NCBI GenBank assembly: GCA_001600615.1
Contig: BCKK01000001.1
Span: forward strand, 425,641 to 489,640
Reading direction: 5' to 3'
DNA length: 64,000 bases
Source of the DNA: Dioszegia crocea
Taxonomy: Eukaryota; Basidiomycota; Tremellomycetes; Tremellales; Bulleribasidiaceae
The position numbers and the translations under genes were made by a program. This document shows, one piece after another, positions 35,281-46,354 of this stretch (position 1 is its first letter; each line of letters opens with the position of its first letter). The notes under the pieces are model-generated. The model saw only the letters and a program-made list of their open reading frames with translations. It searched no databases and was not told where the DNA came from.

Positions 35281-36446
35281 CGGTCGGACGCAGCAGCGCG
35301 CAGAGAGCTGGAAGCGGCACAGGGCTGAAGGGGACCATATGGCCTAGGAAGGGTATGAGCGGGATGTTGATAGATTCATATATGGCAAGACTCATGTGTA
35401 AATACCGAATGGCTGAGTAGGATGCTGTTGGAAGAATGAGGCTGGCATACATGACATTGTGAAGAATCCCGGACATGAGCCTGCCCGCAGATATCGATCT
35501 GGACTGCGTCACTTACATCTTTTCCGGCAATTACAGGGAGATTGAAAGCTTCAGGATATTAAGTAGATCACCTGCAGGGAATATATGTCTGAGTCGGTCC
35601 CAATCTCACCCGCACAGGCTGGATCGCATAATAGTGGACAAGTACTAGTCCCCGCCACTGCATCACGATTCGCCACTCTCCATGCTGGCGCCGAGTCACA
35701 ACCTGAAACAAGGTATGAAACATACCACCACGTGCTCTGCCACCCGGCCAAAGTTCCCTTTGAAAGGCGTCACCTTTCTCTCTCAGCGGCTCCGACGGCA
35801 GACTGGGGGCCAGACTTGGTCCTGACTCCTTACGCTTTAGTGGAACAGCATCCAGTATATCGTGCTTGTGCCTCGTCTACCGTTACACTTACCGACATGT
35901 AATGTCATGTGGCTCAACCTAATCGATCCTGGCTATATATACTCGTATATAGCTCTTACGGTCCTGCCTGTCCTGGCTACCATCCTCAAGCGATCGTCAC
36001 CGTTTGTACCAATGTGTTTAATGACTCTCGTAGCGAATCACTCCCCAATCTCCTAGCTCACAGGGTAGAGTTTTGAGACAAGGAGTCACGCAAGAAAATG
36101 GAAGCAAGAATTGCCGAGAAGCAAGGCGACGGAAGCAGAGAGAGGAAGCAGGAAGCAGGAAGCACGAAGCACGAAGCAAGAAGGACCGAAGGCACAGGGG
36201 ACGACCGCTTTACTCGTTTGAGCATCAAACGCTGACCGTCCTTTCTCCGCTTACTCCTCTCGCACAGCGATGGTGGCGAATCAGGAAAGATATACAGGAC
36301 TCGGGATCTCCCCCTCGTCCCCTCTTTTCGTACATCAGCAAACCCCATCCTACCTTCCATTTGTCTCAGCTCGTGCTCATTTACCTCACTCAAGTCTCAC
36401 ACACCTCCAATCTATACATCCTACCACATCCTTCCTTCACGGCGCC
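35281..36446. other. Intergenic in island, including a low-confidence ORF
   Basis: 1.2 kb. An open frame at 35585-35902 (105 codons, MSESVPISPAQAGSHN...) has no recognisable features and could be chance or a remnant. From about 36110 the sequence becomes purine-rich (GAAGCAGGAAGCA repeats) and runs into the palindromic flank at 36215. Confidence 0.35.
36215..36350 (+). promoter_or_regulatory. Duplicated 5' flank with inverted repeat (copy 2)
   Basis: Second copy of the 32941 element: CGTTTGA-GCA-TCAAACG at 36215-36231 followed by the same ordered blocks (TCCTTTCTCC, CTCCTC, TGGTGGCGA, TTTTCGTACA). Lies about 215 bp before the 36447 start codon. The palindrome itself is identical in both copies. 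Confidence 0.8.
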
Positions 36447-37178
36447 ATGGCAAATTCTGCACCAGATCCCGTCTGGTACGTTCTCCTGCCCGACCGCATC
36501 AACCAAGGATACGGCTTGGTCCAAAGTCAGTACACCGACCTTGACAGGAACACCTCACCGTTGGCTATCTTACACGACCCCTACAATAGCCTCGCCATTG
36601 TGTACTCTGATACCCTCGCCGGGTACAGTACGGCCTTGAACACTCTAGAGTCTGACATGGCTCAATACGATGATCAAGGAAGGCCGACGTATGATCATCC
36701 TGATCAAGCCTTGTACGCCAGCTTCGCGAGGCAAGAGATCGACAAGGCCCGTCCTGTTCACAGCAACTTCTTCTCCGCCCAGACAGGTCAATCGCTCGAC
36801 CACGCGACCTGGGCATACAAGTCCTACGACCAGTTCGCCAAGCTACAAGGCCAGCTCGATGCCGCGCCACAGGATTTCAAGTTCATCACCCCACTCACCT
36901 ACACCTTTGTATACCCCGAGAATGACCACACCTACCTCTTCACACTCAATTTTCCTACAGCTGATGAAAGTCGGTTTATTGTCACGGTGCCCAAGAACTA
37001 CTGGGCAAGATACGCCTGGAGTCGTGCCAACAACCCACAGGAGGCCACGACCAAGATGAGCGATCTCAGAGTGTACATCGAGAACATGAACTTTGCCGCT
37101 CAGACTCATCCTGAGTATGTCTCTGGCTGGCGAGATGCGTTCACCCGACAGGGCAGTACTATTGTCCAAGGTGTCTGA
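36447..37178 (+). CDS. Island-family protein B (unrecognised)
   Basis: Intronless, 243 aa from the ATG at 36447; an upstream in-frame ATG at 36270 lies inside the duplicated noncoding flank and was rejected as start. Shared blocks with the 33138 protein: YTDLDRNTSPLAI...LAIVYSDTL (residues about 28-60), KSYDQFAKLQGQLDA, an aromatic/beta-like stretch (LTYTFVYPENDHTYLF), and terminal VSGWRDAFTRQG. No signal peptide, membrane segment or known domain. The N-terminal PVWYVLLPDRINQGYG is unique to this copy. Function unknown; probably soluble and cytosolic. Confidence 0.65.
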   Translation: MANSAPDPVWYVLLPDRINQGYGLVQSQYTDLDRNTSPLAILHDPYNSLAIVYSDTLAGYSTALNTLESDMAQYDDQGRPTYDHPDQALYASFARQEIDKARPVHSNFFSAQTGQSLDHATWAYKSYDQFAKLQGQLDAAPQDFKFITPLTYTFVYPENDHTYLFTLNFPTADESRFIVTVPKNYWARYAWSRANNPQEATTKMSDLRVYIENMNFAAQTHPEYVSGWRDAFTRQGSTIVQGV

Positions 37179-38239
37179 GCTCGTCGGCCCTAGACATTAC
37201 CGGGAGAACAGACTCGATATCAAGGTTGGAGGTCTGACGGAGGGGCTTATTGGAACGTGATGGGGATTCAAGCTGTGCATAGGGTACTGTAACGGGGACC
37301 GAATGGAATGTGAGGAGGGTAGATCAGGTTGTCTATATGTCTATGTACCGAGTGCGGAGCGCTGCTAGACTGTACGGAACTAAGTCACAAGTGTCGGCTA
37401 TTGTTTTATCACTAGCATACTCAGCCTTCGAGACGAGTAGACTTTATTAAGACAGTCAACGAGCCGAGGCCGAGCACACTTGAGTCTTTGTTTATAGCAG
37501 CGCAAGATGGCTTCACGACCTGCACGCCAATTCGCGCCACTTGAGCTTGCTAGCCACCAGATCCCCGATCTGAAACAAGGGGTTGCAACACCACCTAAAC
37601 TTAACCTAACCCCACAACACGCACCCTCGCGACCGAAACTGAAAATGAGCACAGACCTTGTTTACCATCGTCAAGCAGCGCTCTGTCCCCGCCGCCTCCC
37701 GCCTCACCCTCGTCACCCGTCGTCGGGAGTAACGCTTGATTCAAACAACCTTTTCGGAGATATGAGAAGGGGTTCTAAAGCCAGTTTCGGGTTAGGGCGA
37801 GGGCGAGGGGCTGCGAGGGGGTGTTGGCGACAGAGCTTGGACTCATTTGAGTGACTTGACCTCGAGGCTCGAAGTGACTGACCTATGAGACATTCTCCAC
37901 CATTCTGAGACAGATTGACTTGCCGTTACATACCCCGAACGATCGCCGAACATACCCCTTACGTCGGGCCCGCAATGATGCTCCGCTGAGCCGCGCGTCG
38001 ACAATCTACCGCCTTCGCAACCGCTATCAGCTAGTACGCTTGGACGTATCCATCGATACCGGATCACAGTGGCGCGGACAGTGTCTGCTGATCTAGTCCT
38101 ATCATCACCGATACAAAAGCCAGCCGCTCGTCCTGTACCTGTCGACCAGGTCCGGAAGAGAGACATTGAGCAGTTTCGACTTTCAACACTAGCGTCCGCT
38201 TGAGTTGGTTGCATCAGCCGTGCTGTGCTGTTGGTCCTG
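37179..38239. other. Intergenic, no confident gene
   Basis: 1.06 kb. A 115-codon frame at 37507-37854 (MASRPARQFAPLELASHQIPD..., Pro/Arg-rich) is possible but unsupported. The interval includes the promoter of the membrane-protein gene at 38240. Confidence 0.35.
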
Positions 38240-40990
38240 ATGTCGACTCAATCACCTGTCGTACCATTTGATCTGCCCATCCGGTGTTTCTCGGAGATAT
38301 CGAATGTGCGATGTCAGGGTATAAGCAAGATACAGCAGATTGGTACGTATCCCCTGGGCTGTATGTGATAATTGTATGCTGAAACTCGTAGGATCATTCA
38401 TACCCGTCGCCTTACTCATCTTCATCCTCCCCTTTCTCCTCCTGTCGACCTACAAGATCCCGCGCGCAACCCTCTTATTACTCGGTATAGAACTCATTAC
38501 CCAGCTAGGCGTCCACGGGTGGAATGTAGGCTACGTCCTTGACAGGCCGGTATTCAATAACTTCAAATCAACAGATACAGCTCTGGGTAAGCTGGAATTT
38601 GCATCAGATGTAGGAAGTGGAACCGAGCTGACGCTGTGGCAGCCATAGTCTCTGCAACTCCGATCCTCATCTACCTCCTTGCATTGACTTCGCATCTCCT
38701 CAGCGATATTCGTCCTCACCTACCTTTCTCGCTCCAGGGCAAAGTCTCGACCGTGTTGTTTGCAGTGGTGGTATCTCCTCTGATCCCGCTGGCGTATGTT
38801 GCGAGTCTACTAGGCGGATTTGTCTTTGTGCGGCATAGTGAGTTGACATCTCCTGGCCGTAGAGATAATCTTAGAACGCAGCTGATGATTATAGGATCGA
38901 TAAGAGGATTGGTGTTTCTAGATTTCGGAGATGTAATAGAAGACTGGGTTAATCTGGTTTTGACTAGCATTGGGACGATAGCCGGTAAGCTTCCCCATTT
39001 TGTACGACGATCTACAGGATAAGCTCACACACTCAGCCCTAGGCTACATCCTCTTCATCTCCCTCCTAGCCTTCATCGTCCTTCTTCACCCACCTTCAAC
39101 ATTTGCATACCTCACCACTGCGCCCTCTCTCCTCCCACTAGTGCTATCAACCCTTTCCATCCTTCTTTCCAGTGGAGAAATCGCACTCGGCCTCGTACCA
39201 CTCGACTCCATCTCCCCACTCGCCGGCGGAATCATCATCATTGTCCGAAATTGCCTCTTGCTCGTCAGTCGTGCAGGCCTCGTTGCCGGATTAGTGGTTG
39301 CGTATCAGCAAACGGAAGTGACGCGTCAGAGGCGGAGTGGGATATTTATTGGGGGGCCAATGAGGGGGACATTTAGGAAATTGGATGAACAGGGAACTCG
39401 GGATTTTTACGTTGAGCCAAGGGTAGGCGGGAAAAGTAGGGATGAGGGTACGGTACTTCAGCCTGGGAGGGTGGTTCTGCGACCGGTGAGTTGGCATTGG
39501 CACGACGTAGCAATACCGAGAAAGCTGACATGAGTTAGCCAGGTCGTCATGCCCCACAACTCAGTTTCACATCATCGGCATTCGCAGCTTTCCGTCCCTC
39601 TACACCTGCAGGCCAACAATCACCAAATGACAGTCCCCAGCGATCCCGGAGCGGGCGGGCACACCCCAAAGATCCGAAAAAAGTCCGTATGAACCTTGGC
39701 TCTATATACGCTCCGAAACGAATAACAGTCAACCCGCTTGCATTCGCTCAATGGCCACCCCCTCTTGCCCCCAGACCGGAAAGTGCCACTTTACCCAATC
39801 TTACCCCCGAAGATCAGTCGACGGAGAAGAATCCTTTCGATCCTCCCTTGGGCGCAGATCTAGCTGCCACGCCGGCCATTCGTCATCCGGCCATTCCACG
39901 GTCGATATTTGGCGTTTCCCCAGCTACACTTACGACAGAACTAGCATCCGAGCCTAATTCCGCTTCTGCCATTTCGAATTCTACATCTCCTCCTCCTTCA
40001 CCAATTGCGGACCCTACTCCTTCCCCCGCCACACTCTCAGTCCAGATCAAACGGACCGATTCATCACGGCGTAAACCAGTCCCCTCAGCGTCCACATCCG
40101 TAAATCCAAATCGACTTTCAGCCCCTTCGACTACCTACCCCAACGCATCATTCTCGTCAGCGCCCTCCCGATCCCACCTCACACCTCGACACCCTAGCAC
40201 AGATACCGATCGTGGTACTGCATCGCCTATATCTTCCTACGCTCCTTCTTCCGCTGAGAATGGTCGGACGCTCTTTTACTCCACGCCACAGGCTTCACCC
40301 ATCACCACCGCCAATAAACACTACATTGGCGGTAGTGGTGCGTATCTCGGTGCTGCGTCTGTCGATGTCGGAAGGGAGAGCAGAGAGGTATCATGGGGAC
40401 AAGTGCCGGAATCTGCTACTCTCCCCTCTAGGCGAGATAGTATGCCCCACTTTGCCCGCCTCAGCACCCATGTACGTGGTAGCGGGAGTGGGGGTAATGC
40501 CAGTGGGACCGAGAGTGGGAGTGGGCTGAGACCTCGGGGAGACGCAATGCTAGCGAGTCTTGCTCGGTTAAGGCGGGAGACGGGAATTGCGATTGATGTA
40601 GATCGATTCAATAGGGAGAGCGGGACAAGTACGGGTATGTCGTCAATGTCGACGATGGAGGGGTTGAGTACGGCCGGAACGGTGGGTACGGAGATGGGAA
40701 TGCGGGATGCTAGGGATGAGAGGTTGGGGTACGGGACGGGCAAAGAGAAGATGAGGGGTGTGGGGCAAAGTTCAGAATCTGGTCCGGGGGGAAATGAGGG
40801 TTTACGGGTGAGGTATAGCGTTGAGTCGATGAGTGAGATCAGCAGTGAGGCTACTACGCCCCGAGCAAAAATTGCCGGATTGCCAGAATCTGTGGATGGG
40901 CATGGTGGGGCGGGACAAGATATAGAAACGGGGATAAGGGCGGGGATGGGGAAGGAGAGAGGGGCTTGGTGGGCTGGAGCGAGAGTTTGA
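38240..40990 (+). CDS. Seven-segment integral membrane protein with long Ser/Pro-rich tail
   Basis: Exons 38240-38342, 38392-38586, 38643-38984, 39037-39485 and 39539-40990; 846 aa. Family not recognised. About seven hydrophobic segments occupy the first 340 residues: IPVALLIFILPFLLLSTY, ATLLLLGIELITQLGVHGW, AIVSATPILIYLLALTSHLL, VLFAVVVSPLIPLAYVASLLGG, ALGYILFISLLAFIVLL, SLLPLVLSTLSILLSSGEIAL and AGGIIIIVRNCLLLVSRAG. Then follows a hydrophilic tail of about 500 residues rich in Ser, Pro, Thr and Gly with many SP/TP sites. This layout (short N-terminus, seven segments, long cytosolic tail) is that of fungal GPCR-like receptors, but no receptor-class motif is visible. All introns are short and phase-consistent. 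Convergent with RRN11. Confidence 0.7.
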
Positions 40991-41130
40991 TGTGATCTAG
41001 GCCAGAAGAGGTAGATCTGTAGTCTGAAGGTTGACGGATGATTGTCATCTTGATGCAACATGTCGATGATGCGCTTAACGTATCCTCGGAGGACTAGGCT
41101 GAGTGGGCAGGATGGTGGTATTGTACAGTA

Positions 41131-42216
41131 TCATTCATACTCGTGTAGGGCATCTACCATTTCATCCTCAATATCCTCTCCCGTCCGCGCAGACTCGCCG
41201 TCACCCTCTTCATCGCTGTCCGAAGGAGGATGTAGCATATCCTTCAGTGACGGTGATGGGTTTCTGCGAGATCCCGTGAGGTGTCGCAGATCCTCATCCT
41301 CATCTTCAGACATATCTCGCGTACGACCATTGGGTCCACTATCGATCTGACAGCTTAGCTCAAGCTTCTTCTTACGCACAAGCTGAATGGACGAGGCACA
41401 CTTACAAGGCGAAGAAACTCAGCCGCTACTTCATCCACGCCGATATCTTGGGCTTTGACAAACCAACCCCTCGCCTGCCGGATTAGACTAGCGTTTGGTG
41501 CCTGGTCCCGCCCTTGAGTTGCCCGGTGGGGTGACGATGAGTCAGAATCGTCCGATTCGTTTTCATTCGCATTCGCCATATTCCCACTCTCCGCCATACC
41601 CAGCCCTGTCAATCCCGCGACACCGTCATTCGGTTCGACGCCAGATGTCGGGCGCAGGGCGTCAGGCTGAGCGAGGTAGAAAGCCAGCATGCCGGCGTAG
41701 GTATGTAATGTGCCGGAGAGGAGGTAAGGATAAGAGGTAAGGTATGTCTCGAGCTCGTCGAGCGCTTCGCGGTATTGCGATTGACGGATGAGGTGGAGGA
41801 TTAGAGCGTGAAGGACGGATGGTTTCTGTATTATGGTCAGATCATGTTTCGCTGGGCCCATGCAAGAGGTGAGACTTACCTCATCGGCCGGTACGGTGAT
41901 TCTCAAGGCTCGCAACCACTGTGGGATATTCACATCGTCTCTCAGTCCCGTAGATGGGCTAGAGGCTGAGATGAGGGCTAAACCCCATCTCCACCTAGAT
42001 CTCCAATCAACCTCTCGGCATCGTATCTGTCGATGTCAGCGGATTTAATGGTGATTGGTGAGGGCTTGAACGTGCCAGGATAGACCAGGCGCGTGTTGCT
42101 CGCTCAAGCTCGCCTCGGAGTAGACACGCATGTAGGAGATCTATCAAGTTTTGGATGTGGGTTTTGCGGATTGAGACGGGTGTTCGAGCTGAGTTGGGGC
42201 GTAAGGGATGGTTCAT
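41131..42216 (-). CDS. RRN11: RNA polymerase I core factor subunit Rrn11-like
   Basis: Subunit of the core factor/SL1-type complex that recruits RNA polymerase I to the rDNA promoter. Exons 42072-42216, 41880-42013, 41406-41825 and 41131-41346; 304 aa. Characteristic TPR-like start: NLIDLLHACLLRGELERATRAWSILAR, then VDWRSRWRWGLALI, LHALILHLIRQSQYREALDELETYLTSYPYLLSGTLHTYAGMLAF and ARGWFVKAQDIGVDEVAAEFLRL, as in the Rrn11 family (Pfam RNA_pol_I_TF). The last 70 residues are acidic (SEDEDEDL, SDSDEEGDGE). The start ATG at 42216 is the first in frame; the first intron acceptor (GCCGAG) is weak. Call rests on recalled family pattern. Confidence 0.7.
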
Positions 42217-42676
42217 CGATTTGTAGCTCAGCACAGCCAGGTCAGCTGCTATCCCCAAGCTACCGAAGCAAGGAGCAAGAGATGGCAAGCGTCAAGACTC
42301 AAAAGATAGCTATATAGGCTGGGTGAGATGAAACGCTATGGCCAAATCTGATACAACCCTTTACGTACAAGCGGCAAGTACCGGGTGGCGACAACTGCCA
42401 CTCAGTCGCCAAACTCCGTATAACGCCGCGTGGCGGGCGCGTGTTCCCCCTTGGCTTGCCTTCCTTTGTTGTGTCCCTCCCTTTATGAGCAATTTTGGTG
42501 GCCGCGCCGGGCTCAGGCGTAGGAAATTTTGCGTCGAGGCCCCCCCTCTTGTTCTCTTCATATCCTTAGGGAATAAACCCACTCTTACTCACACCACCCA
42601 AACCACTCAAACGCCTGTAGATTTGCTCTGTCTGTACGATAGAGCCAATCTCGAAAAGAAAACACATCTACACATC
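42217..42676. promoter_or_regulatory. Divergent promoter RRN11 / eIF4A
   Basis: 460 bp between divergent genes. GC-rich in the middle (GCGCGTGTTCCCCC), CT-rich just before the eIF4A start. No gene seen. Confidence 0.4.
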
Positions 42677-43783
42677 ATGTCTGAGTGAGTTTAGCCCCTC
42701 GCTGGAATTGGAATGGGAGGCGAGGAATGGGGTGCTGGGATCGGGGTGGCGGTCTCTATGAAGGAGGGGACGTGCTGCAAATTAGGTCAAGAGGTGCAGG
42801 GAGAAGGGCAGACGCGTAGGGGAAGAATTAGATCCAGGTGGCGGTGACAATACGCCAGAATCCCGCTTACAAATCCAGCGCCAAAGCCCCCGAGGGTAAT
42901 GACCTCGAACTCGCCGGAGAGACCATCGAGTCCAACTGGGACAACATTGTCGACAAGTGAGTAGGCGCGACTGAAAGCCATGACTCAAGCTGACGACCAG
43001 CTTCGACAACATGGAGTTGAAGGGTGACCTTCTCCGTGGTGTTTACGCCTACGGTTTCGAGCGTCCCTCTGCCATTCAGCAGCGTGCCATTATGCCCATC
43101 ATCACTGGCCGTGACTGTATTGCCCAGGCTCAGTCCGGTACCGGCAAGACTGCCACCTTCTCTATTTCCATCCTCCAGCGCGTAAGTTTGATGTCTGGCG
43201 TTGGGGGTCATGGCTGACGATCAGATTGACACCACCGTCAAGAAGACCCAGGCTTTGATCCTCGCCCCTACCCGAGAGCTCGCCCAGCAGATTCAGAAGG
43301 TCGTTGTCGCCCTCGGTGACTACCTGAACGTCGACTGCCACGCCTGTGTCGGCGGTACCGCCGTCCGTGAGGACATGGCCAAGCTGAACGACGGCCCTCA
43401 CGTCGTTGTCGGAACCCCCGGCCGAGTGTTTGACATGATCAACCGTGGCGCGCTCAAGACGGACGGCGTCAAGATGTTCTGTCTTGACGAGGCCGACGAG
43501 ATGCTGTCGACCGGGTTCAAGGACTCGATTTACGACATCTTCCAGCTTCTCCCTGCCGACACCCAGGTCGTGCTTCTCTCCGCCACCATGCCCGTCGAGG
43601 TTCTCGAGGTCACCAAGAAGTTCATGCGTGACCCCATCAGGATCTTGGTCAAGCGTGACGAGCTCACCCTTGAGGGTATCAGGCAGTTCTGTAAGCCGAT
43701 TTTGCTGTATACGTGTTCTGTGCTGATTCCCAGACATTGCTGTTGAGAAGGAGGACTGGAAGCTCGACACCCTGTGCGATCTC

Positions 43784-43830
<47 letters not shown>

Positions 43831-43967
43831 CAGGAAGGTCGACTGGCTCACCTCCAAGCTCCACGAGCGCGAGTTCACCGTCTCGGCCATGCACGGTGAC
43901 ATGGACCAGACTCAGCGTGAGGTCATCATGAAGGAGTTCCGATCGGGCTCTTCCCGTGTCTTGATCG

Positions 43968-44007
<40 letters not shown>

Positions 44008-44296
44008 GTCTTTGGTCATCAACGTAAGTCTACCGTCATAACCTCAATGCCCCATGCTGACTTGCCAGTACGACTTGCCCGCCTCCAAGGAGAACTACAT
44101 CCACCGAATCGGTCGTGGAGGACGATTCGGCAGAAAGGGTGTCGCAATCAACTTTGTCAACGCCGAGGACGTCAAGATGCTCCGAGAGATTGAACAGTTC
44201 TAGTGAGTAGGACCAAGCTTAGTACAATGCCTATGCTAATGTATCAGCAACACACACGTCGACGAGATGCCCCTCAACGTCGCCGACCTCATCTAA
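42677..44296 (+). CDS. TIF1: Translation initiation factor eIF4A (DEAD-box RNA helicase)
   Basis: ATP-dependent RNA helicase of the eIF4F cap-binding complex. Exons 42677-42684, 42879-42956, 43001-43181, 43225-43690, 43734-44023, 44069-44202 and 44248-44296; 401 aa, canonical length. All helicase motifs intact: Q motif ([12 protein letters not shown]), I AQSGTGKT, Ia [10 protein letters not shown], Ib [53 protein letters not shown], and the terminal [11 protein letters not shown]. The first exon is 8 nt (ATGTCTGA) before a 194-nt intron, chosen because GA joins in phase to C-GCC-AAA. This gene is the parent-type copy of the two degenerate genes at 45.7-48.1 kb. Confidence 0.97.
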
Positions 44297-44720
44297 TCTC
44301 CCTACTCCCTCCCCCATCTTTCTCCGGCTCGTATCACTTCCCTATCACTCCATCCCATCCTCGTAAACCCTCACCCTAAACCAAAATGCCCTCCTGGGCA
44401 AATCGCCGTCGCGGTCGTCGTCCCCTTCGATTATCCGGCGGTCGATTAACCTCATTCATGGATGCCGTTTCGGCCGGATCGTTTCGATTCGGTTTAAGAT
44501 TTCGTCTGTTTCTTCTTCGTCTATAGTCTCTTTATTCTTTGTTTGCAATTTTTTTAGATTACGGCTGCTAGGTATTAGGTATATCATGAGGGATGATATA
44601 ACGTCAAAATACACTCTGGCCGTTTGCCTCTTATGTCCAGACCTGGTTCGAGCGTATGTCTCAAATCTAAAATCTGAGATTGCAAGCAGGTCTGATCCGA
44701 TTCGCATTCATGCCCGCAAT
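44297..44720. other. Intergenic, 3' regions of eIF4A and PET100
   Basis: 424 bp between convergent genes. CT-rich after the eIF4A stop, then AT-rich near 44530-44590. No gene seen. Confidence 0.4.
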
Positions 44721-45436
44721 TCATACCAACCTGCCCGAAGAAGTACCCTCTGCCGCCGTAGTACTCGTCGCTGTTCCCCATCCCCACCTACTACCAGAAC
44801 TCGGTACATCAGCCGCAAGCGCCTGATCCCTCTTCACAGCCTGATCCACCGCCATCGCCTCCAAAGTCCTAGATGGTGCCGGTTGCCCTTGCCCTTGCGC
44901 TGCCACCTGGTCCGAAGCATAATCGACATGTTGACCAGGTACAGACCCGTCGCCTTGTCTGGATTTCCGAGCGGCCTTCAGACGAGATAATTCCTCGTGG
45001 AGACCTGCGGCTGTTTTTGGGGGTTTCTGAATTATCAGCCCAGCCTCAACGGGGCATGTAAGGGAGGAAAAGACGTACGTTCGAGCCTTCAAGTGGTGGG
45101 AGGAGATAATCTTTGTACTGATACATTAGTACGCCGCAGCAGAGGGTAGGGGAATAGATCATACGGGCTGAACATAAGTATCAAACCTGTCGCAAGGTCA
45201 GCTTTCGGTCTCGTCACATCAAAGCATCAAGTTGAGAGAGAGGATAGCTACACGTACCAGACTGGATCTCCGAATTTGTACATTGCAAAAATTGGGAAGA
45301 AGAGGTAGAAGCCGAATCGGAACACTTCCACTGGAGGAGGCTTCAGCTTTGGTACACGACATTGTTGCGCCCCTAGTCGATTTCCAGGCACCTCTGGGAA
45401 TTGAAGGAAGCGACACTTACTGTTTGGGCCTGCCAT
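44721..45436 (-). CDS. PET100: Cytochrome c oxidase assembly factor Pet100-like
   Basis: Mitochondrial inner-membrane assembly factor for complex IV. Exons 45421-45436, 45252-45330, 45165-45186, 45079-45117 and 44721-45026; 153 aa. The N-terminal pattern MAGPNMEVFRFGFYLFFPIF, then AMYKFGDPVWY and YVQPYKDYLLPP, is the Pet100 signature: short N-terminus, one TM helix, FG(D/N)P.WY. The C-terminal extension (about 100 residues: EELSRLKAARKSRQ, then Ala/Gln/Ser-rich, ending TSSGRLV) is longer than in animals and hydrophilic. Introns were set by phase; the exon 2 donor (GTAGCT) is the least certain. Confidence 0.75.
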
Positions 45437-45687
45437 CGTTGTTATTTGACCGCTGTGCTTGACTAGAGTTGGATATGAGCTTGACAGGACTTGACTAGTG
45501 CCTGTGCAGCCAACTGGCAGCGATCGGCCGCCAAGTTCCAACTTCAGGTCCAGGTTGAATACTGACGTAATGCAGATTCGCCACCCACCCAAGCAGCGTG
45601 CCGCTTGCACTGTGCAGCGTGCAGCGGAGCAGCTGAATCTCTCTTCTCTGCGCCCTCGAGGATCTACATATACCTCCCAGTCATAAC

Positions 45688-46354
45688 ATGAACCACTTCA
45701 CAGAAACACCGCCCTCAGGCATCGCGCAAGATGCTGAAGATCACATATTGTCATATCCGAGCGGACAAGATACGATAGTGCAAGAGCGGACGGCCAATGG
45801 TGGACGAGCGGTATTTGTCAGTATGGGTGTATATCTTAAGAGCGTAAGTTGGCAGCTGTCCGACATGATCTCAATGGAAACCCTGCCAATGGACCCTCTC
45901 CAAGGTGTTGAGCAACAACACGCTGACAGGCTAGATTGACCTCTCGAGCCAGAATACCCAAATCCTCATCCTCAGTCCAAGCAGAGGGATGGCGGACCAG
46001 ATATACAAACAAGCCAACACCCTCGCTGCCGAGTTATCCCTCGACGGGATCCGACGTGTGCTCTGTACAAACGATACCATGTCTGCCCGACAACAGGGAG
46101 AAGAAATCCGGGCACAAGTGCCGCATTTGGTCATTGGGACACCTGGGCGAGTATTGGATATGATACACCGACGCGCGCTGGATCTGGGTGGGTTGAAGGT
46201 GTTGTATATGGATGAAATGGAGGTGTTGCTAGAAATGGGATTTGGGGAGATGCTGGCGGAAATTAATCAGCTTGTGAAGGGGAAAAAGGGGTGTTCGGTG
46301 GTTATGAGTTGTGTGGATCCTGGGGCTATGATGGGGTCTGTTAGACCCGGATGA
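45688..46354 (+). pseudogene. eIF4A-derived truncated helicase-like gene (paralogue 1)
   Basis: Exons 45688-45843 and 45935-46354; 191 aa if read to the first stop. Clear derivative of eIF4A domain 1: ILSYPSGQDTIVQ aligns to the GRDCIAQ region, the Walker A is ERTANGGRA (no GKT), then IDLSSQNTQILILSPSRGMADQI, HLVIGTPGRVLDMIHRRALDLGG and LYMDEMEVLLEMGF (DEME for DEAD). The intron between LKS and ID is at the same position and phase as the eIF4A LQR|ID intron. After SCVDPGAMMGS a stop ends the frame, yet eIF4A-like sequence continues in another frame (MSREWCDVRLEDQVRENQ, about 46347-46420). RecA domain 2 is absent. Either a pseudogene or an expressed domain-1 fragment. Confidence 0.7.

Noticed and set aside
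35585..35902. 105-codon ORF in the island as another family member
   Set aside because: No block of the family motif is present; left as unsupported.
36270..36446. Upstream ATG extending the 36447 gene by 59 residues
   Set aside because: This extension lies in the duplicated noncoding flank shared with the 33138 gene, where the equivalent frame is not kept.
37615..37640. CCTAACCCC as telomere-like sequence
   Set aside because: Only one imperfect unit is present and it is inside a gene-containing region.
38834..38858. A 25-nt intron in the membrane-protein gene
   Set aside because: The frame is open across it without splicing, and such a length is below plausible intron size.
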